This document shows, piece by piece, positions 25,826-34,650 of a stretch of 60,096 nucleotides of DNA (position 1 is its first letter; each line of letters opens with the position of its first letter). Source of the DNA: DASYAE01 sp036501535 (GTDB taxonomy: Bacteria > Actinomycetota > Actinomycetes > Streptomycetales > Catenulisporaceae). The notes beneath the pieces were generated by a model. It was not told the DNA's origin, searched no databases, and was given only the letters and a program-made list of their open reading frames with translations. The translations under genes were made by a program, and so were the position numbers. The stretch is taken from the NCBI GenBank assembly GCA_036501535.1, contig DASYAE010000263.1, positions 1 to 60,096 on the forward strand. Reading direction: 5' to 3'.

Positions 25826-26851
25826 TCAGGCCGACTCGCGCCGCACCAGTTCGGTCGGCAGCAGCACCGCGGCCGGGTCCTGGCCGTCGAACAGCGCCAG
25901 CAGGAGCCTGACCATCTCGGCCGAGATGCGGCGGAACGGCTGGCGCACGGTGGTCAGCGCCGGCCGGGCGGCGCTCGCGGCCGGCGAGTCGTCGAAGCCG
26001 ACCACGGCGACGTCGCCGGGCACCCGCCGCCCGGCCTGGCCGAGCGCCTCGAGCGCGCCGAGGGCCATCAGGTCGGAGGCCACGAACACCGCGTCGAGGT
26101 CCGGCGCCGCCTCCAGCAGCCGCTCCATCGCGGCACGCGCCGAGGCGCGGGTGTAGTCGCCGTGCGCGACCAGCGCCGGATCGGCCGGCAGCCCGGCCTG
26201 GCGCAGCGCCTCGCGGTAGCCGGTCAGCCGGTCGCGGCCGCCGGGCAGGTCGAGCGGCCCGGTGATCGTGGCGATGCGCCGGGAACCGCGGCCGGCCAGG
26301 TGCGCGGTGGCCTGCCGGGCGCCCTCCGCCTCGTTCACCGCGACGTAGGCCAGGTCGTGCTCGTGGCCGATCGGCTGGCCGCAGGCCACCGCGGGCACCC
26401 GCAGCGCGGCGAGCCGGTCCATCACCGGGTTGCCGGCGTGCGTGGAGACCAGCAGGGCGCCGTCGATGTGCCCGGCGGCGATGAACCGCACCACCCGCTC
26501 CCGGTCCTGCTCGCTGCCCGCGATGGACAGCAGCAGCGGCATGTCGTGCTCGGCCAGCGCCTCGGTGCAGCCGCGCAGCAGCACCGCGAAGTTCGGGTCC
26601 TCGAAGAACTTCTCCTGCGGCTCGGACAGGATGAAGGCCACCGAGCGGGAGCGCTGCGTCACCAGCGAGCGGGCGTGGTGGTTGACCACGTAGCCGGTCT
26701 GCTTGATCGCCTTGTTGACCGCGGCCAGCGCGGACGGCGAGACGTTCACCCCGCCGTTGAGCACCCGCGAGACGGTGCCGCGGGAGACGCCCGCGGCCGC
26801 CGCCACGTCCTCGATCGTGGGCCTCGGCCGGCGCCCGGCGTCCACGGTCAT
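25826..26851 (-). CDS. LacI-family repressor of the galactan unit
   Basis: A 341-residue LacI/GalR regulator: helix-turn-helix and hinge TIEDVAAAAGVSRGTVSRVL to residue 60, then a periplasmic-binding-like sugar domain (SVAFILSEPQEKFFEDPNFA, VFVASDLMALGALEALGQ, VAVVGFDDSP). ATG 26851 follows AGGGG at five bases. It lies 39 bases after the second permease and so is probably the last gene of the binding-protein/permease operon, giving autoregulation. The GCTCCCA-type operators before the binding protein, GH42 and GH53 genes are its likely targets. The inducer is probably a galacto-oligosaccharide; this is an inference. Confidence 0.9.
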   Translation of the reverse strand: MTVDAGRRPRPTIEDVAAAAGVSRGTVSRVLNGGVNVSPSALAAVNKAIKQTGYVVNHHARSLVTQRSRSVAFILSEPQEKFFEDPNFAVLLRGCTEALAEHDMPLLLSIAGSEQDRERVVRFIAAGHIDGALLVSTHAGNPVMDRLAALRVPAVACGQPIGHEHDLAYVAVNEAEGARQATAHLAGRGSRRIATITGPLDLPGGRDRLTGYREALRQAGLPADPALVAHGDYTRASARAAMERLLEAAPDLDAVFVASDLMALGALEALGQAGRRVPGDVAVVGFDDSPAASAARPALTTVRQPFRRISAEMVRLLLALFDGQDPAAVLLPTELVRRESA

Positions 26852-26890
26852 ATGAGCCCCTTCAATCCTCGGCCGCCCGCACCGCTGACC

Positions 26891-27790
26891 TTACTTTACC
26901 GACCCGGCGGACAGGTCCACCCGCCAGAACCGCTGCAGCAGCAGGAAGAGCACCACCAAGGGCAGGATCGAGAGCACCGAGCCGAGCAGCACCAGGCTGT
27001 AGAGCGCGGGCTGCGAGGTCCCCGCGTCCAGAAGCGTGAACAGCCCGACGGTCAGCGGGTACTTATTCTCCCCGCTGAGCATAAGCCAGGGCAGCAGGAA
27101 GTTGTTCCAGATCGCGACGAACTGGAACAGGAAGACGGTCACCAGGCCCGGCGCCATCATGGGCAGGCCGATGCGCAGGAACGTGCGCAGCTCCCCCGAG
27201 CCGTCCACCCGGGCGGCCTCGATCATCTCGTCCGGCACGGAGGCCCCGGCGTAGATGCGGGCCAGGTAGATGCCGTAGGGCGAGACGATCGAGGGCACCA
27301 GCACGGACCAGTAGGTGTTCGCCTGGCCGAGCTCGGCGACCAGCAGGTACTGCGGCACGGCCAGCACCACCGCGGGCACCAGCATCCCGACCAGGATCAT
27401 GGTGAACAGCGCGTTCTTGCCGCGGAACCGGTACTTGGCGAAGGCGTAGCCGGTCGCGGCGGACAGCGCGGCCGAGAGCACCGCCCCGCCGCCGGCGTAC
27501 AGCGCGGAGTTCGCCAGCCAGGTCCAGAAGACCCCGCCGTCGTAGGCGTTGAGCGCGCTCAGGTTGCTCAGCAGCGAGCCGCCGGGCCGGAACGCGGCGT
27601 AGGTGGCCAGCTGCGTGTCGGTCTTGGTCGCCGCGATCAGGACCCAGACGATCGGCAGCAGCGTGTAGAACACGCCGAGCAGGAGGACCGCGCTCGGCAC
27701 GATGGAGGTGCGCCGCGGCCGGCCGCCGGAGCGCCCCGCGGAGCTGCGCGGGCCGGTGGTCGCCCCCGCGGTGCTGGTCAGCACGCTCAT
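26891..27790 (-). CDS. Sugar ABC transporter permease (MalG type)
   Basis: A 299-residue inner-membrane protein with about six transmembrane helices (AVLLLGVFYTLLPIVWVLIA is the first). The cytoplasmic EAA loop that docks the ATPase reads EAARVDGSGELRTFLRIGLP, and PLVVLFLLLQRFW forms the last helix. The start ATG 27790 overlaps the stop of the partner permease as ATGA, showing coupled expression. With the MalF-like protein it makes the channel for oligosaccharides delivered by the lipoprotein at 28951. The ATP-binding subunit is not encoded here; in actinomycetes a shared MsiK-type ATPase often serves such systems. Confidence 0.92.
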   Translation of the reverse strand: MSVLTSTAGATTGPRSSAGRSGGRPRRTSIVPSAVLLLGVFYTLLPIVWVLIAATKTDTQLATYAAFRPGGSLLSNLSALNAYDGGVFWTWLANSALYAGGGAVLSAALSAATGYAFAKYRFRGKNALFTMILVGMLVPAVVLAVPQYLLVAELGQANTYWSVLVPSIVSPYGIYLARIYAGASVPDEMIEAARVDGSGELRTFLRIGLPMMAPGLVTVFLFQFVAIWNNFLLPWLMLSGENKYPLTVGLFTLLDAGTSQPALYSLVLLGSVLSILPLVVLFLLLQRFWRVDLSAGSVK

Positions 27791-28791
27791 CGGGCCTCGC
27801 CTCCGAAGACCTGCCGGTTCGTCAGCCGCAGCACGCTCGCGGAGAGCGCGAACATCAGCACCGCGATGACGATGGACTCGGCCGAGCCGAGGTAGATGTT
27901 GTTCGCCGTGTACGTATCGCGGTACACGGTCATCAGCGGCGTCCAGGTGGTCGACACGCCGCCGTAGGAGATCTGGTGCATCGCATAGGTCTCGTTGAAC
28001 ACCTGGAGCGTGGCGATGGTGGAGAAGATCGCGGTCAGGATGATCGCGGGGCGGATCATCGCCAGCTTCACGCGCAGGGCGATCTGCGCCTCTGACGCGC
28101 CGTCGATGCGGGCGGCCTCGTAGGTCTCGCGCGGCAGCGAGCGCAGGGCGGTGTAGAGCACCATCATGTTGAAGCCGGTGCCGCCCCACACGCCGATGTT
28201 GGCGGTGGAGAAGTACACCGCGTCGTGCCCGAAGAAGTTGACGCCCGATATGCCGAACAGGGTGTTCAGGGCCCAGTCGATCGGCGAGAAGGCGGGCAGG
28301 TACATCATGCCCCAGATCATCGCGCCGATCAGGGTGGGCACCGCGTAGGGCAGGAAGATCGCGATGCGGCCGAGGCGGCGGAAGCGCACCCGCTGCGCGT
28401 CGAGGATCAGGGCGAACAGGATGGCCAGGCCCAGCATGACCGGGATCAGGATGCAGCCGTAGAGCAGCGCGCGCACCACGCTGCTCCAGAACTCGCCGTA
28501 GTGCAGCACCGCGGTGTAGTTCGACAGGCCGGCGGCGACTTGCCTGCGCGAGCCGGGCCCGAGGCCGAGCCCGGTGACCTCGCTCTTCTGGGTGCTCAGG
28601 TAGAGCGTGTAGCCCAGCGGCACCAGGAACACCACGGTGAACAGCACGACGGCCGGGGTGATGAACAGGTAGCCGGTGCGGCGCGGGACCGGGCTGCGGC
28701 CGCGGGCGCCGGCGCCGCCGTTCCGGCGGCGCGCCGCGCGGGCGGCGCCGGCCGCCGGCTCCCCGGCCCGCGCCGATGTCAGGGCACTCAT
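27787..28791 (-). CDS. Sugar ABC transporter permease (MalF type)
   Basis: From ATG 28791, with GGAGGA upstream, this encodes 334 residues; an ATG at 28866 would add 25 residues with no conserved content. After an Arg-rich cytoplasmic start there are about six helices (YLFITPAVVLFTVVFLVPLG first) and the EAA loop EAARIDGASEAQIALRVKLA. It overlaps the MalG-type gene by four bases. The 159-base gap to the binding-protein gene contains a strong hairpin, so the permeases are probably made in lower amount than the lipoprotein. Confidence 0.92.
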   Translation of the reverse strand: MSALTSARAGEPAAGAARAARRRNGGAGARGRSPVPRRTGYLFITPAVVLFTVVFLVPLGYTLYLSTQKSEVTGLGLGPGSRRQVAAGLSNYTAVLHYGEFWSSVVRALLYGCILIPVMLGLAILFALILDAQRVRFRRLGRIAIFLPYAVPTLIGAMIWGMMYLPAFSPIDWALNTLFGISGVNFFGHDAVYFSTANIGVWGGTGFNMMVLYTALRSLPRETYEAARIDGASEAQIALRVKLAMIRPAIILTAIFSTIATLQVFNETYAMHQISYGGVSTTWTPLMTVYRDTYTANNIYLGSAESIVIAVLMFALSASVLRLTNRQVFGGEAR

Positions 28792-28903
28792 GGTCGTTGC
28801 GGTCCTCCAGGACTCCGGCCGCGCGGCTGCGCGCGGGCGATGCGGTGCGCTGTGCTGCTGTGCCATGTGCTGTGCGCCGCACTGTAGTGATGACTGCGCG
28901 CCA

Positions 28904-28935
28904 GGTCCCGCCCCCGGTGCGGCGGGGGCGGGACC
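28904..28935 (-). terminator. Intra-operon hairpin between binding protein and permease genes
   Basis: GGTCCCGCCCCCG, loop GTGCGG, CGGGGGCGGGACC: a perfect 13-bp stem 16 bases after the lipoprotein stop. It may act as a leaky terminator or as an mRNA 3' stabiliser that raises binding-protein levels, as known in maltose-type operons. Confidence 0.75.
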
Positions 28936-28950
28936 GCTCGAGGGGCGCCG

Positions 28951-30246
28951 TCAGCTCTTGATCGTGAAGCCGCTGGACTGCATGTCCTTGACCACCGAGC
29001 TCTGCAGCGTCGAGAGGGCGTTGAGATAACCGGCCTCGGTGCCGACCGAGGTGGTGAAGTCGCTGCTGAAGTCGCTGTAGGCGACGTCGACGTCCGGGCC
29101 CCAGGTGGCCGCGGCGGACTGGGACGAGTACTGCTTGGCCAGCGCGTAGAAGTCGGACTGGGCCATGAAGGTCTGCGCCGGCAGCCCGGAGCTGGACTCG
29201 GCCGAGAGCGAGGCCGGGTAGATCGCCCCGTCGCTGACCAGCAGCCCGGTGCCCTGCGCGGAGTGGTTCAGCCAGCTGATGAACTGCGCGGCCTGCTGCG
29301 GGTGCTTCGAGTCGGAGGTCACCGAGGTGGCCGAGCCGCCCCAGTCGCCGTCCACGGTGCCGCCCGCGGTCCACTGCGGCAGCGGCGCCATGGCCCAGTC
29401 GCCGGAGGTGTTCGCGGCGGAGGACTCCAGGTCGCCGGGCGCCCAGACCGCGGCGATCCAGGAGGCGTACTGCCCGGACGCGAAGGACTTGTCCCAGCTG
29501 GCGGTCCATGCGGTCTGGTTGTCCACCACGCCCTGCTGCACCAGGTTGCCCCAGAAGGAGGCGACCTTCTGCGAGGCGGCCGAGTCGATGCCGACCGACC
29601 AGGACGAGCCGGACGAGGACCACCACTGCGCGCCGGCCTGCTGGCTCAGCCCGGCGAACAGGCCCGCGTCGGTGGCGGCCGTGTCGCCCATGAACAGGCT
29701 CTTGTTGTCGGTGTGCAGCTGCGCGGCCTCGGTGGCGTACTGCGCCCAGGTGGTGGGGACGGGCAGGTTGTACTGGGTGAAGAGGTCCTTGCGGTAGAAG
29801 AAGGCCAGCGGCGCCGAGTCCTGCGGCACGCCGTACAGCGCGCCGGTGCCGACGGTGACCTGCTTCCAGATGCCGTCCGGGTAGTCGCTCTTGAGGTTGT
29901 CCGCGTAGGAGGAGATGTCGGCCAGGTATCCGTTGGACACCATGGTCGGCAGGGACTGGTACTCGACCTGCGCGAGGTCGGGCATGTCCTTGGCCTTGCC
30001 CGCGGTCAGCAGCTTGCTCAGCTCCGCGTCGCCGCCGGACGCCTCGGTGAACTTGATCTGGATGTCCGGGTTGGCCTTGTTCCAGACCGCGACGATCTTG
30101 TTCATGTTCGGCACCCAGGACCAGAACGTCAGGGTGACCTTCTGCGACGCGGTCGAGGCCGGCGAGCCGCCGGACGAGCAGCCCGAGGCCAGCGCGAGCG
30201 CCGCCGCACCGCACACGACCGCCGTCGCTGCGCGGGATAACTTCAT
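28951..30246 (-). CDS. Sugar-binding lipoprotein of the ABC transporter
   Basis: A 431-residue extracytoplasmic solute-binding protein of the MalE type. The lipobox LASG|C at about residue 22 follows a hydrophobic signal, so it is anchored by lipid on the outside of the membrane. The mature part has the family pattern (VTLTFWSWVPNMNKIVAVWN, YGVPQDSAPLAFFYRKDLF, many surface-exposed Trp). AGGGAG lies six bases before ATG 30246. It is the first gene of the operon and is divergent from the GH42 gene; two LacI-type operators lie between. The ligand is probably a galacto-oligosaccharide, from context only. Confidence 0.92.
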   Translation of the reverse strand: MKLSRAATAVVCGAAALALASGCSSGGSPASTASQKVTLTFWSWVPNMNKIVAVWNKANPDIQIKFTEASGGDAELSKLLTAGKAKDMPDLAQVEYQSLPTMVSNGYLADISSYADNLKSDYPDGIWKQVTVGTGALYGVPQDSAPLAFFYRKDLFTQYNLPVPTTWAQYATEAAQLHTDNKSLFMGDTAATDAGLFAGLSQQAGAQWWSSSGSSWSVGIDSAASQKVASFWGNLVQQGVVDNQTAWTASWDKSFASGQYASWIAAVWAPGDLESSAANTSGDWAMAPLPQWTAGGTVDGDWGGSATSVTSDSKHPQQAAQFISWLNHSAQGTGLLVSDGAIYPASLSAESSSGLPAQTFMAQSDFYALAKQYSSQSAAATWGPDVDVAYSDFSSDFTTSVGTEAGYLNALSTLQSSVVKDMQSSGFTIKS

Positions 30247-30377
30247 GGTCCGCTCCCTACAGGGGATGGGTGGTTGGCAGGACGTGATGGGCTTGCGGGG
30301 CGCGGCGCACGCGCCCGGCCCGCGGGCCCGCCTCTGCAGGGCCGGCCCGTGGAGGGTCGCCGGGCGCGTTACGTCGC

Positions 30378-30391
30378 TGTGAACGCTCCCA
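30378..30391. promoter_or_regulatory. LacI-type operator 1, binding protein/GH42 gap
   Basis: TGTGAACGCTCCCA, 132 bases upstream of the binding-protein start. It shares AACGCTCCCA with the perfect palindrome found before the GH53 gene. Confidence 0.7.
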
Positions 30392-30466
30392 GGTTTGTGA
30401 CAACAACCGCCCTTGTCAAGGGATGGCAAGCTCCGATTCTCATGCCATACTCGTCTGTGACCTTTC

Positions 30467-30480
30467 CGTGAGCGCTCCCA
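30467..30480. promoter_or_regulatory. LacI-type operator 2, binding protein/GH42 gap
   Basis: CGTGAGCGCTCCCA, 116 bases upstream of the GH42 start and 89 bases from operator 1. The AGCGCTCCCA half matches known CebR/CelR-like boxes as well as the other sites in this region. Confidence 0.7.
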
Positions 30481-30595
30481 GGAATTTGGTCCCGCGCGGG
30501 TGAGCCGGTCCGCTCCCCCGGCGCCGGGCCGGCGTCCGGGCCGCCCCGGCCCCGCCTCGCCCGCGTCCCGGGCGCCGGCCCAGCGAGGAAGAACC

Positions 30596-32773
30596 ATGAC
30601 GACCCAGGCCGCACCGTCCGCCGGCCAGCCGGCCGCCCACCCGCCCCGGCCGTTCGCCGACTCGCTCGCGTACGGCGCGGACTACACCCCGGAGCAGTGG
30701 CCTGAGACGGTCTGGCCGGAGGACGCCCGGCTCATGCGCGAGGCCGGGGTGAACCTGGCCACCGTCGGGATCTTCACCTGGGCGCAGGTCGAGCCGGAGC
30801 CGGGCCGGTACGACTTCGCCTTCCTGGACAAGGTGATCGCGGTGCTGGGTGCGGCCGGGGTGGCGGTCGACCTGGCCACGCCGACCGCCGCGGCGCCGAA
30901 CTGGTTCCTGGCCGCCCACCCGCACGTGCGGCCGGTCACCGAGGACGGGGTGGTGCTGGGCGGGTCGTCCCGGCAGACCTATTGCCCGCACGCCCCGGAG
31001 TACCGCGCGGCGTGCGTGCAGATTGCGGATCGGCTCGCCGAGCGGTACGCCGCGCACCCGAACGTGGTGATGTGGCACGTGCACAACGAGTACGGCGCGC
31101 CGACCGGCGAGTGCTACTGCGCGGTGTCGGCGGCGGCGTTCCGCGACTGGCTGCGCGCCAAGTACCGGACGCTGGACGCGCTGAACGCCGCGTGGACGAC
31201 GTCGTTCTGGGGCCAGCAGTACACCGCGTGGGAGCAGATCGACGCGCCCAGGCGCACGCCGATGGCGGACGTGAACCCGGCCCACCGGCTGGACTTCCGC
31301 CGCTTCACCTCGGACTCGACGCTGCGCCTGTACACCGACCAGCGCGACGCGATCAAGGCGCGGCTGGCCGCAGTCGGCCGTGAGGCGGTCCCGGTCACCA
31401 CCAACTTCCAACTGATCAACTGCAAGGCGCTGGACTTCTGGGCGTGGGCGCGCGAGGTGGACGTGGCCGCGAACAACCACTACCTGACCGCCGGGGCGCC
31501 GGACAACCACATCGAGCTGGCGCTGTGCGCGGACTTCACCCGGTCGATGCGCGGCGGCCGGCCGTGGGTGCTGATGGAGCACTCGACCAGCGCGGTCAGC
31601 TGGCAGCCGCGCAACGTGGCCAAGCGGCCCGGCGAGATGCGGCGCAACACGCTGGCGCACGTGGCGCGCGGCGCGGACGGGGCGCTGTTCTTCCAGTGGC
31701 GCGCCTCGCGCGGCGGCGCGGAGAAGTTCCACTCGGCGATGCTGCCGCACGGCGGGACGGGCACCCGGGTCTGGCGCGAGGCGGCGGCCCTTGGCGCGGA
31801 TCTGGCGGCGCTGCGCGAGGTGACCGGGTCGCGGGTGCGGGCGCACACGGCGCTGCTGTGGGACTGGGAGTCGTGGTGGGCGCTGGAGCAGACCTTCCGG
31901 CCCAGCGTGGACCTGGGGTTCAAGGAGCGTCAGCTGGCTTACTACGAGCAGCTGTGGCGCGCGCACGTCCAGGTCGACTTCGTCCATCCCGGCGCGGACC
32001 TGTCGGGCTACCGGCTGGTGGTGGCCCCGCAGCTGTACCTGTGCCGGGAGCAGTGGGCGAAGAACCTGCGTGACTTCGCGGGCGGCGGCGGGACGCTGGT
32101 CGTGTCGTACTTCTCCGGGATCGTCGACGAGGACGACGCGGTGCACCCGGGCGGCTATCCCGGCGCGCTGCGGGACCTGCTCGGCGTGACCGTGGACGAG
32201 TTCCTGCCGCTGGCCGCCGGGCAGTCGGTGCAGCTGGCGGCGGACGCAGACCCCGGATCGGCGGCGGAACCGGAGCGCCGCCCGCCGGTCCGGCCCCTCT
32301 CAGCGCCCATCTCCGCGCCCGTCTCAGCATCCTTGTCCGGTACCTCGGCCTCGGCGACCGTGTGGGCCGAGGACGTCGGGCTGCGCGGCGCCGAGCCGGT
32401 GCTGCGCTTCGCCGACGGACCGGCCGCCGGCGGCGCCGCGGTCACCCGCCACCGGTACCCGGCCGCGACCGAAGGCCAGCCCGGCGGCGCGGCCTGGTAC
32501 GTCGCGACCCGTCCGGATCCTGCGACGCTGCGCGAGATCCTGCGCGCCGCGGCGGCCGACGCGGGCGTCCCGTTCGACACCGGCACCCCGGACACGCTGG
32601 AGCTGGTGCGCCGGGTCGGCGCGGACGGCGCGGAATACCTGTTCGCGATCAACCACGGCGCGCAGGCCGCGGTGGCGCCGGAGGGTGGCCGGGACCTGCT
32701 GACCGGCGAGTCCTTCGACGGTCCGGCCTCGATCCCAGCCGGCTCGGTGCGGGTGCTGCGAACCAGTCGCTGA
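30596..32773 (+). CDS. GH42 beta-galactosidase
   Basis: A 725-residue cytoplasmic beta-galactosidase (no signal peptide) starting at ATG 30596, six bases after AGGA. The GH42 barrel begins at YGADYTPEQWPETVWPEDAR. The acid/base E165 is in WHVHNEYG and the nucleophile E328 in WVLMEHS; Cys-containing GECYC resembles the metal-site region of the family. A trimerisation domain and a C-terminal beta domain follow, with an Ala/Pro-rich insertion around residues 560-585 (PLSAPISAPVSASLSGTSAS) that looks unusual for the family. It would split galactosyl ends from imported galactan fragments. It is divergent from the transporter operon with shared operators. Confidence 0.93.
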   Translation: MTTQAAPSAGQPAAHPPRPFADSLAYGADYTPEQWPETVWPEDARLMREAGVNLATVGIFTWAQVEPEPGRYDFAFLDKVIAVLGAAGVAVDLATPTAAAPNWFLAAHPHVRPVTEDGVVLGGSSRQTYCPHAPEYRAACVQIADRLAERYAAHPNVVMWHVHNEYGAPTGECYCAVSAAAFRDWLRAKYRTLDALNAAWTTSFWGQQYTAWEQIDAPRRTPMADVNPAHRLDFRRFTSDSTLRLYTDQRDAIKARLAAVGREAVPVTTNFQLINCKALDFWAWAREVDVAANNHYLTAGAPDNHIELALCADFTRSMRGGRPWVLMEHSTSAVSWQPRNVAKRPGEMRRNTLAHVARGADGALFFQWRASRGGAEKFHSAMLPHGGTGTRVWREAAALGADLAALREVTGSRVRAHTALLWDWESWWALEQTFRPSVDLGFKERQLAYYEQLWRAHVQVDFVHPGADLSGYRLVVAPQLYLCREQWAKNLRDFAGGGGTLVVSYFSGIVDEDDAVHPGGYPGALRDLLGVTVDEFLPLAAGQSVQLAADADPGSAAEPERRPPVRPLSAPISAPVSASLSGTSASATVWAEDVGLRGAEPVLRFADGPAAGGAAVTRHRYPAATEGQPGGAAWYVATRPDPATLREILRAAAADAGVPFDTGTPDTLELVRRVGADGAEYLFAINHGAQAAVAPEGGRDLLTGESFDGPASIPAGSVRVLRTSR

Positions 32774-32869
32774 CGGCGAGCACTGCGACGGCGCGGCCGG
32801 GACCGGCAAGCCCCAGACCGCGCCTCTCAGCTTCCTGACATGGCGTCGCACACCGGCCGGGCCGGAGGG

Positions 32870-34528
32870 TCAGCGCGCGGCGTAGTCGCCGATCGCCGGC
32901 AGGGCGGCGTCGGAGAGGTTGAACATGGCCTGGTTCTCCCACCCGGTCTGGGTGGTGATGTCGGTGGTCGACCAGCCGTTGCCGGACACGATGGTCCAGG
33001 TCGGCTCCCAGTAGAAGGCGCCGAGGCCCAGGCCGTGCGGCACCGCCTGCACGATCGAGAGCACGTCGCGGAAGTTCGCCTGCTGGCCGGCCGGGGTCGC
33101 CGGGTATCCGGGGTCGAGGGTGGTGTTGGAGGAGGTCACGGTGTTGATTCCGGTGGCGTTGTCGAGGGTCCACGGATAGGCGGTCTCGGCGACCACGACC
33201 GGCTTGCCGTACTTCGCGGCCAGGCCGTTCAGGTCGGTCTGCAGCACGTCGAGCCGGCCGTCCCAGTAGTCGTAGTACGAGATGCCGATCACGTCGAACG
33301 AGACGCCCTGCGCGATCGCGTTGCTGTACCAGGTCTCCAGCGTGGCCAGGTCGTCCGAGCCGGCGAGGTGCAGCACGATCTTGGCGCCCGAGTCGGCCGC
33401 GCGCACTCCGGCGGCCCCCTCCTTGAGCAGGTCGCCGAGCTGGGTCCAGTTCCCGGTGGAGCCGTCCGGCAGCAGCATGCCGGCGTTGATCTCGTTGCCC
33501 ACCTGGACCATCCCGGGCGCGGTTCCCTGGGCGACCAGAGCGCTGACGATCTGGTCGGCGTAGGTGTAGGTCTGCGATTCGAGCTGGGAGAAGCTGTCCG
33601 AGGACCAGGCGGCCGGGATCGCCTGCTGGCCCGGGGCGGCCCAGGTGTCGGAGTATTCGAGGTCGAGCAGGATCGGCAGGTGGTACGTGGAGGAGGCCTG
33701 CTTGGCGCCGCCGAGCAGCTGCGCCTCGTCGTTGAAGCCGTCGGCCGGGTTGACGAACACGCGCAGCCGCACGTAGTCCAGGCCCGCGGCGGACATGATC
33801 TGCAGCGCGTTCTCCTCAGTGCCCGACGACGTGGAGTAGACGCCGCCGTCCTGCTCGCCGCGGTAGAGGCTGGAGACGTCGGCGCCGCGCACCGAGACCG
33901 GGGCGGAGCCCGCGGTGAGGGTGACGTCGTCGTAGTTGGTCCAGGCTCCGGCGGCGCTGTCGGAGACGAGGTTGATGGTGCACTGGTTGTTCGTCACGTC
34001 GACGTAGTCGACGATCTGGATCCAGTTGCCGTCCGAGTCGACGGGCACGTACGTGGTCTTGGTTGAGCTCCCGCAGCCGGAGAGCGAGATGTAGTTCGCG
34101 CCGCCGGTGTCGTCGGAGCGGACCCAGGCGCCGAGGGTGTAGTTCCCGTCGGTGATGTTGGTGACGGTCTGGTAGGTGTCCACCGAATACGCGGAGGCCG
34201 ACCAGTGCGAGAGGCGGTACGAGCCGCTGTGGCCGCCGGCCTCGGTGTAGGACGCCGCCGTGGTGCCCGAGGCGGTCCAGCCGGTCGGCGTGGCGGTGCC
34301 GGTGCCGTTGGACTCGAAGCCGGGGTTGACGACCGTCGGTGTGGTGGTCGTCTGCGGCGCGGCCGCGTGGGCGGCCGGCGCGCAGAGCAGCGCGGTGCCC
34401 GCGGCGAGGACGGCTGCGGTCAGGGCCCTGAGAACTCTCGGCCGGGCGGCCGCCGCGGTCCGGGTGGCGGGGGTCGTTCGGGTGGCTCTGGCGGTGCGGG
34501 CGGTGCGCGGGAGGGGGTGGCGCGACAT
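32870..34528 (-). CDS. Secreted GH53 endo-beta-1,4-galactanase with N-terminal CBM61-like module
   Basis: A 552-residue exported enzyme that cuts type-I arabinogalactan. An Arg-rich signal peptide extends to about residue 55 (LLCAPAAHA). Residues 65-205 form a jelly-roll carbohydrate-binding domain (VVNPGFESNG, SGSYRLSHWSASAYSVDTYQ, WTNYDDVTL) like CBM61 of other galactanases. The GH53 barrel covers 211-552: VRGADVSSLYR, acid/base E346 in VQVGNEINAG and nucleophile E448 in VVVAETAYPW. The ATG at 34528 follows GGAG. It converges on the GH42 gene, and a perfect operator palindrome lies 109 bases upstream, tying it to the LacI/ABC/GH42 unit. Confidence 0.94.
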   Translation of the reverse strand: MSRHPLPRTARTARATRTTPATRTAAAARPRVLRALTAAVLAAGTALLCAPAAHAAAPQTTTTPTVVNPGFESNGTGTATPTGWTASGTTAASYTEAGGHSGSYRLSHWSASAYSVDTYQTVTNITDGNYTLGAWVRSDDTGGANYISLSGCGSSTKTTYVPVDSDGNWIQIVDYVDVTNNQCTINLVSDSAAGAWTNYDDVTLTAGSAPVSVRGADVSSLYRGEQDGGVYSTSSGTEENALQIMSAAGLDYVRLRVFVNPADGFNDEAQLLGGAKQASSTYHLPILLDLEYSDTWAAPGQQAIPAAWSSDSFSQLESQTYTYADQIVSALVAQGTAPGMVQVGNEINAGMLLPDGSTGNWTQLGDLLKEGAAGVRAADSGAKIVLHLAGSDDLATLETWYSNAIAQGVSFDVIGISYYDYWDGRLDVLQTDLNGLAAKYGKPVVVAETAYPWTLDNATGINTVTSSNTTLDPGYPATPAGQQANFRDVLSIVQAVPHGLGLGAFYWEPTWTIVSGNGWSTTDITTQTGWENQAMFNLSDAALPAIGDYAAR

Positions 34529-34549
34529 TGCGGCTCCAGGGGTCGACTC

Positions 34550-34578
34550 CCGGCCGCCGCGCGACGACGGGCGGCCGG
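34550..34578 (-). other. Hairpin in the GH53 5' leader
   Basis: CCGGCCGCC and GGCGGCCGG form a 9-bp stem with an 11-base loop, 22 bases upstream of the GH53 start codon, between operator and ribosome site. It could affect translation or mRNA stability; chance is also possible in such GC-rich DNA. Confidence 0.35.
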
Positions 34579-34636
34579 CCCGGCGGTCGCCGCCCCGCGC
34601 CGTTCCCGGTCAGAGCCCCTTCACCCGCACATGAAT

Positions 34637-34650
34637 TGGGAACGCTCCCA
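34637..34650. promoter_or_regulatory. LacI-type operator of the GH53 gene
   Basis: TGGGAACGCTCCCA, flanked by TT/AA complements (34636-34651), is the most symmetric operator in the window. A further half-site TGGGAGCG occurs at 34724-34731. The site matches the two operators in the binding-protein/GH42 gap. Confidence 0.8.

Noticed and set aside
26891..30214. An 1100-codon open frame spanning the permeases and binding protein
   Set aside because: Only its last part, from ATG 27790, is the MalG-type permease; the rest is the shifted frame of the other permease and the lipoprotein.
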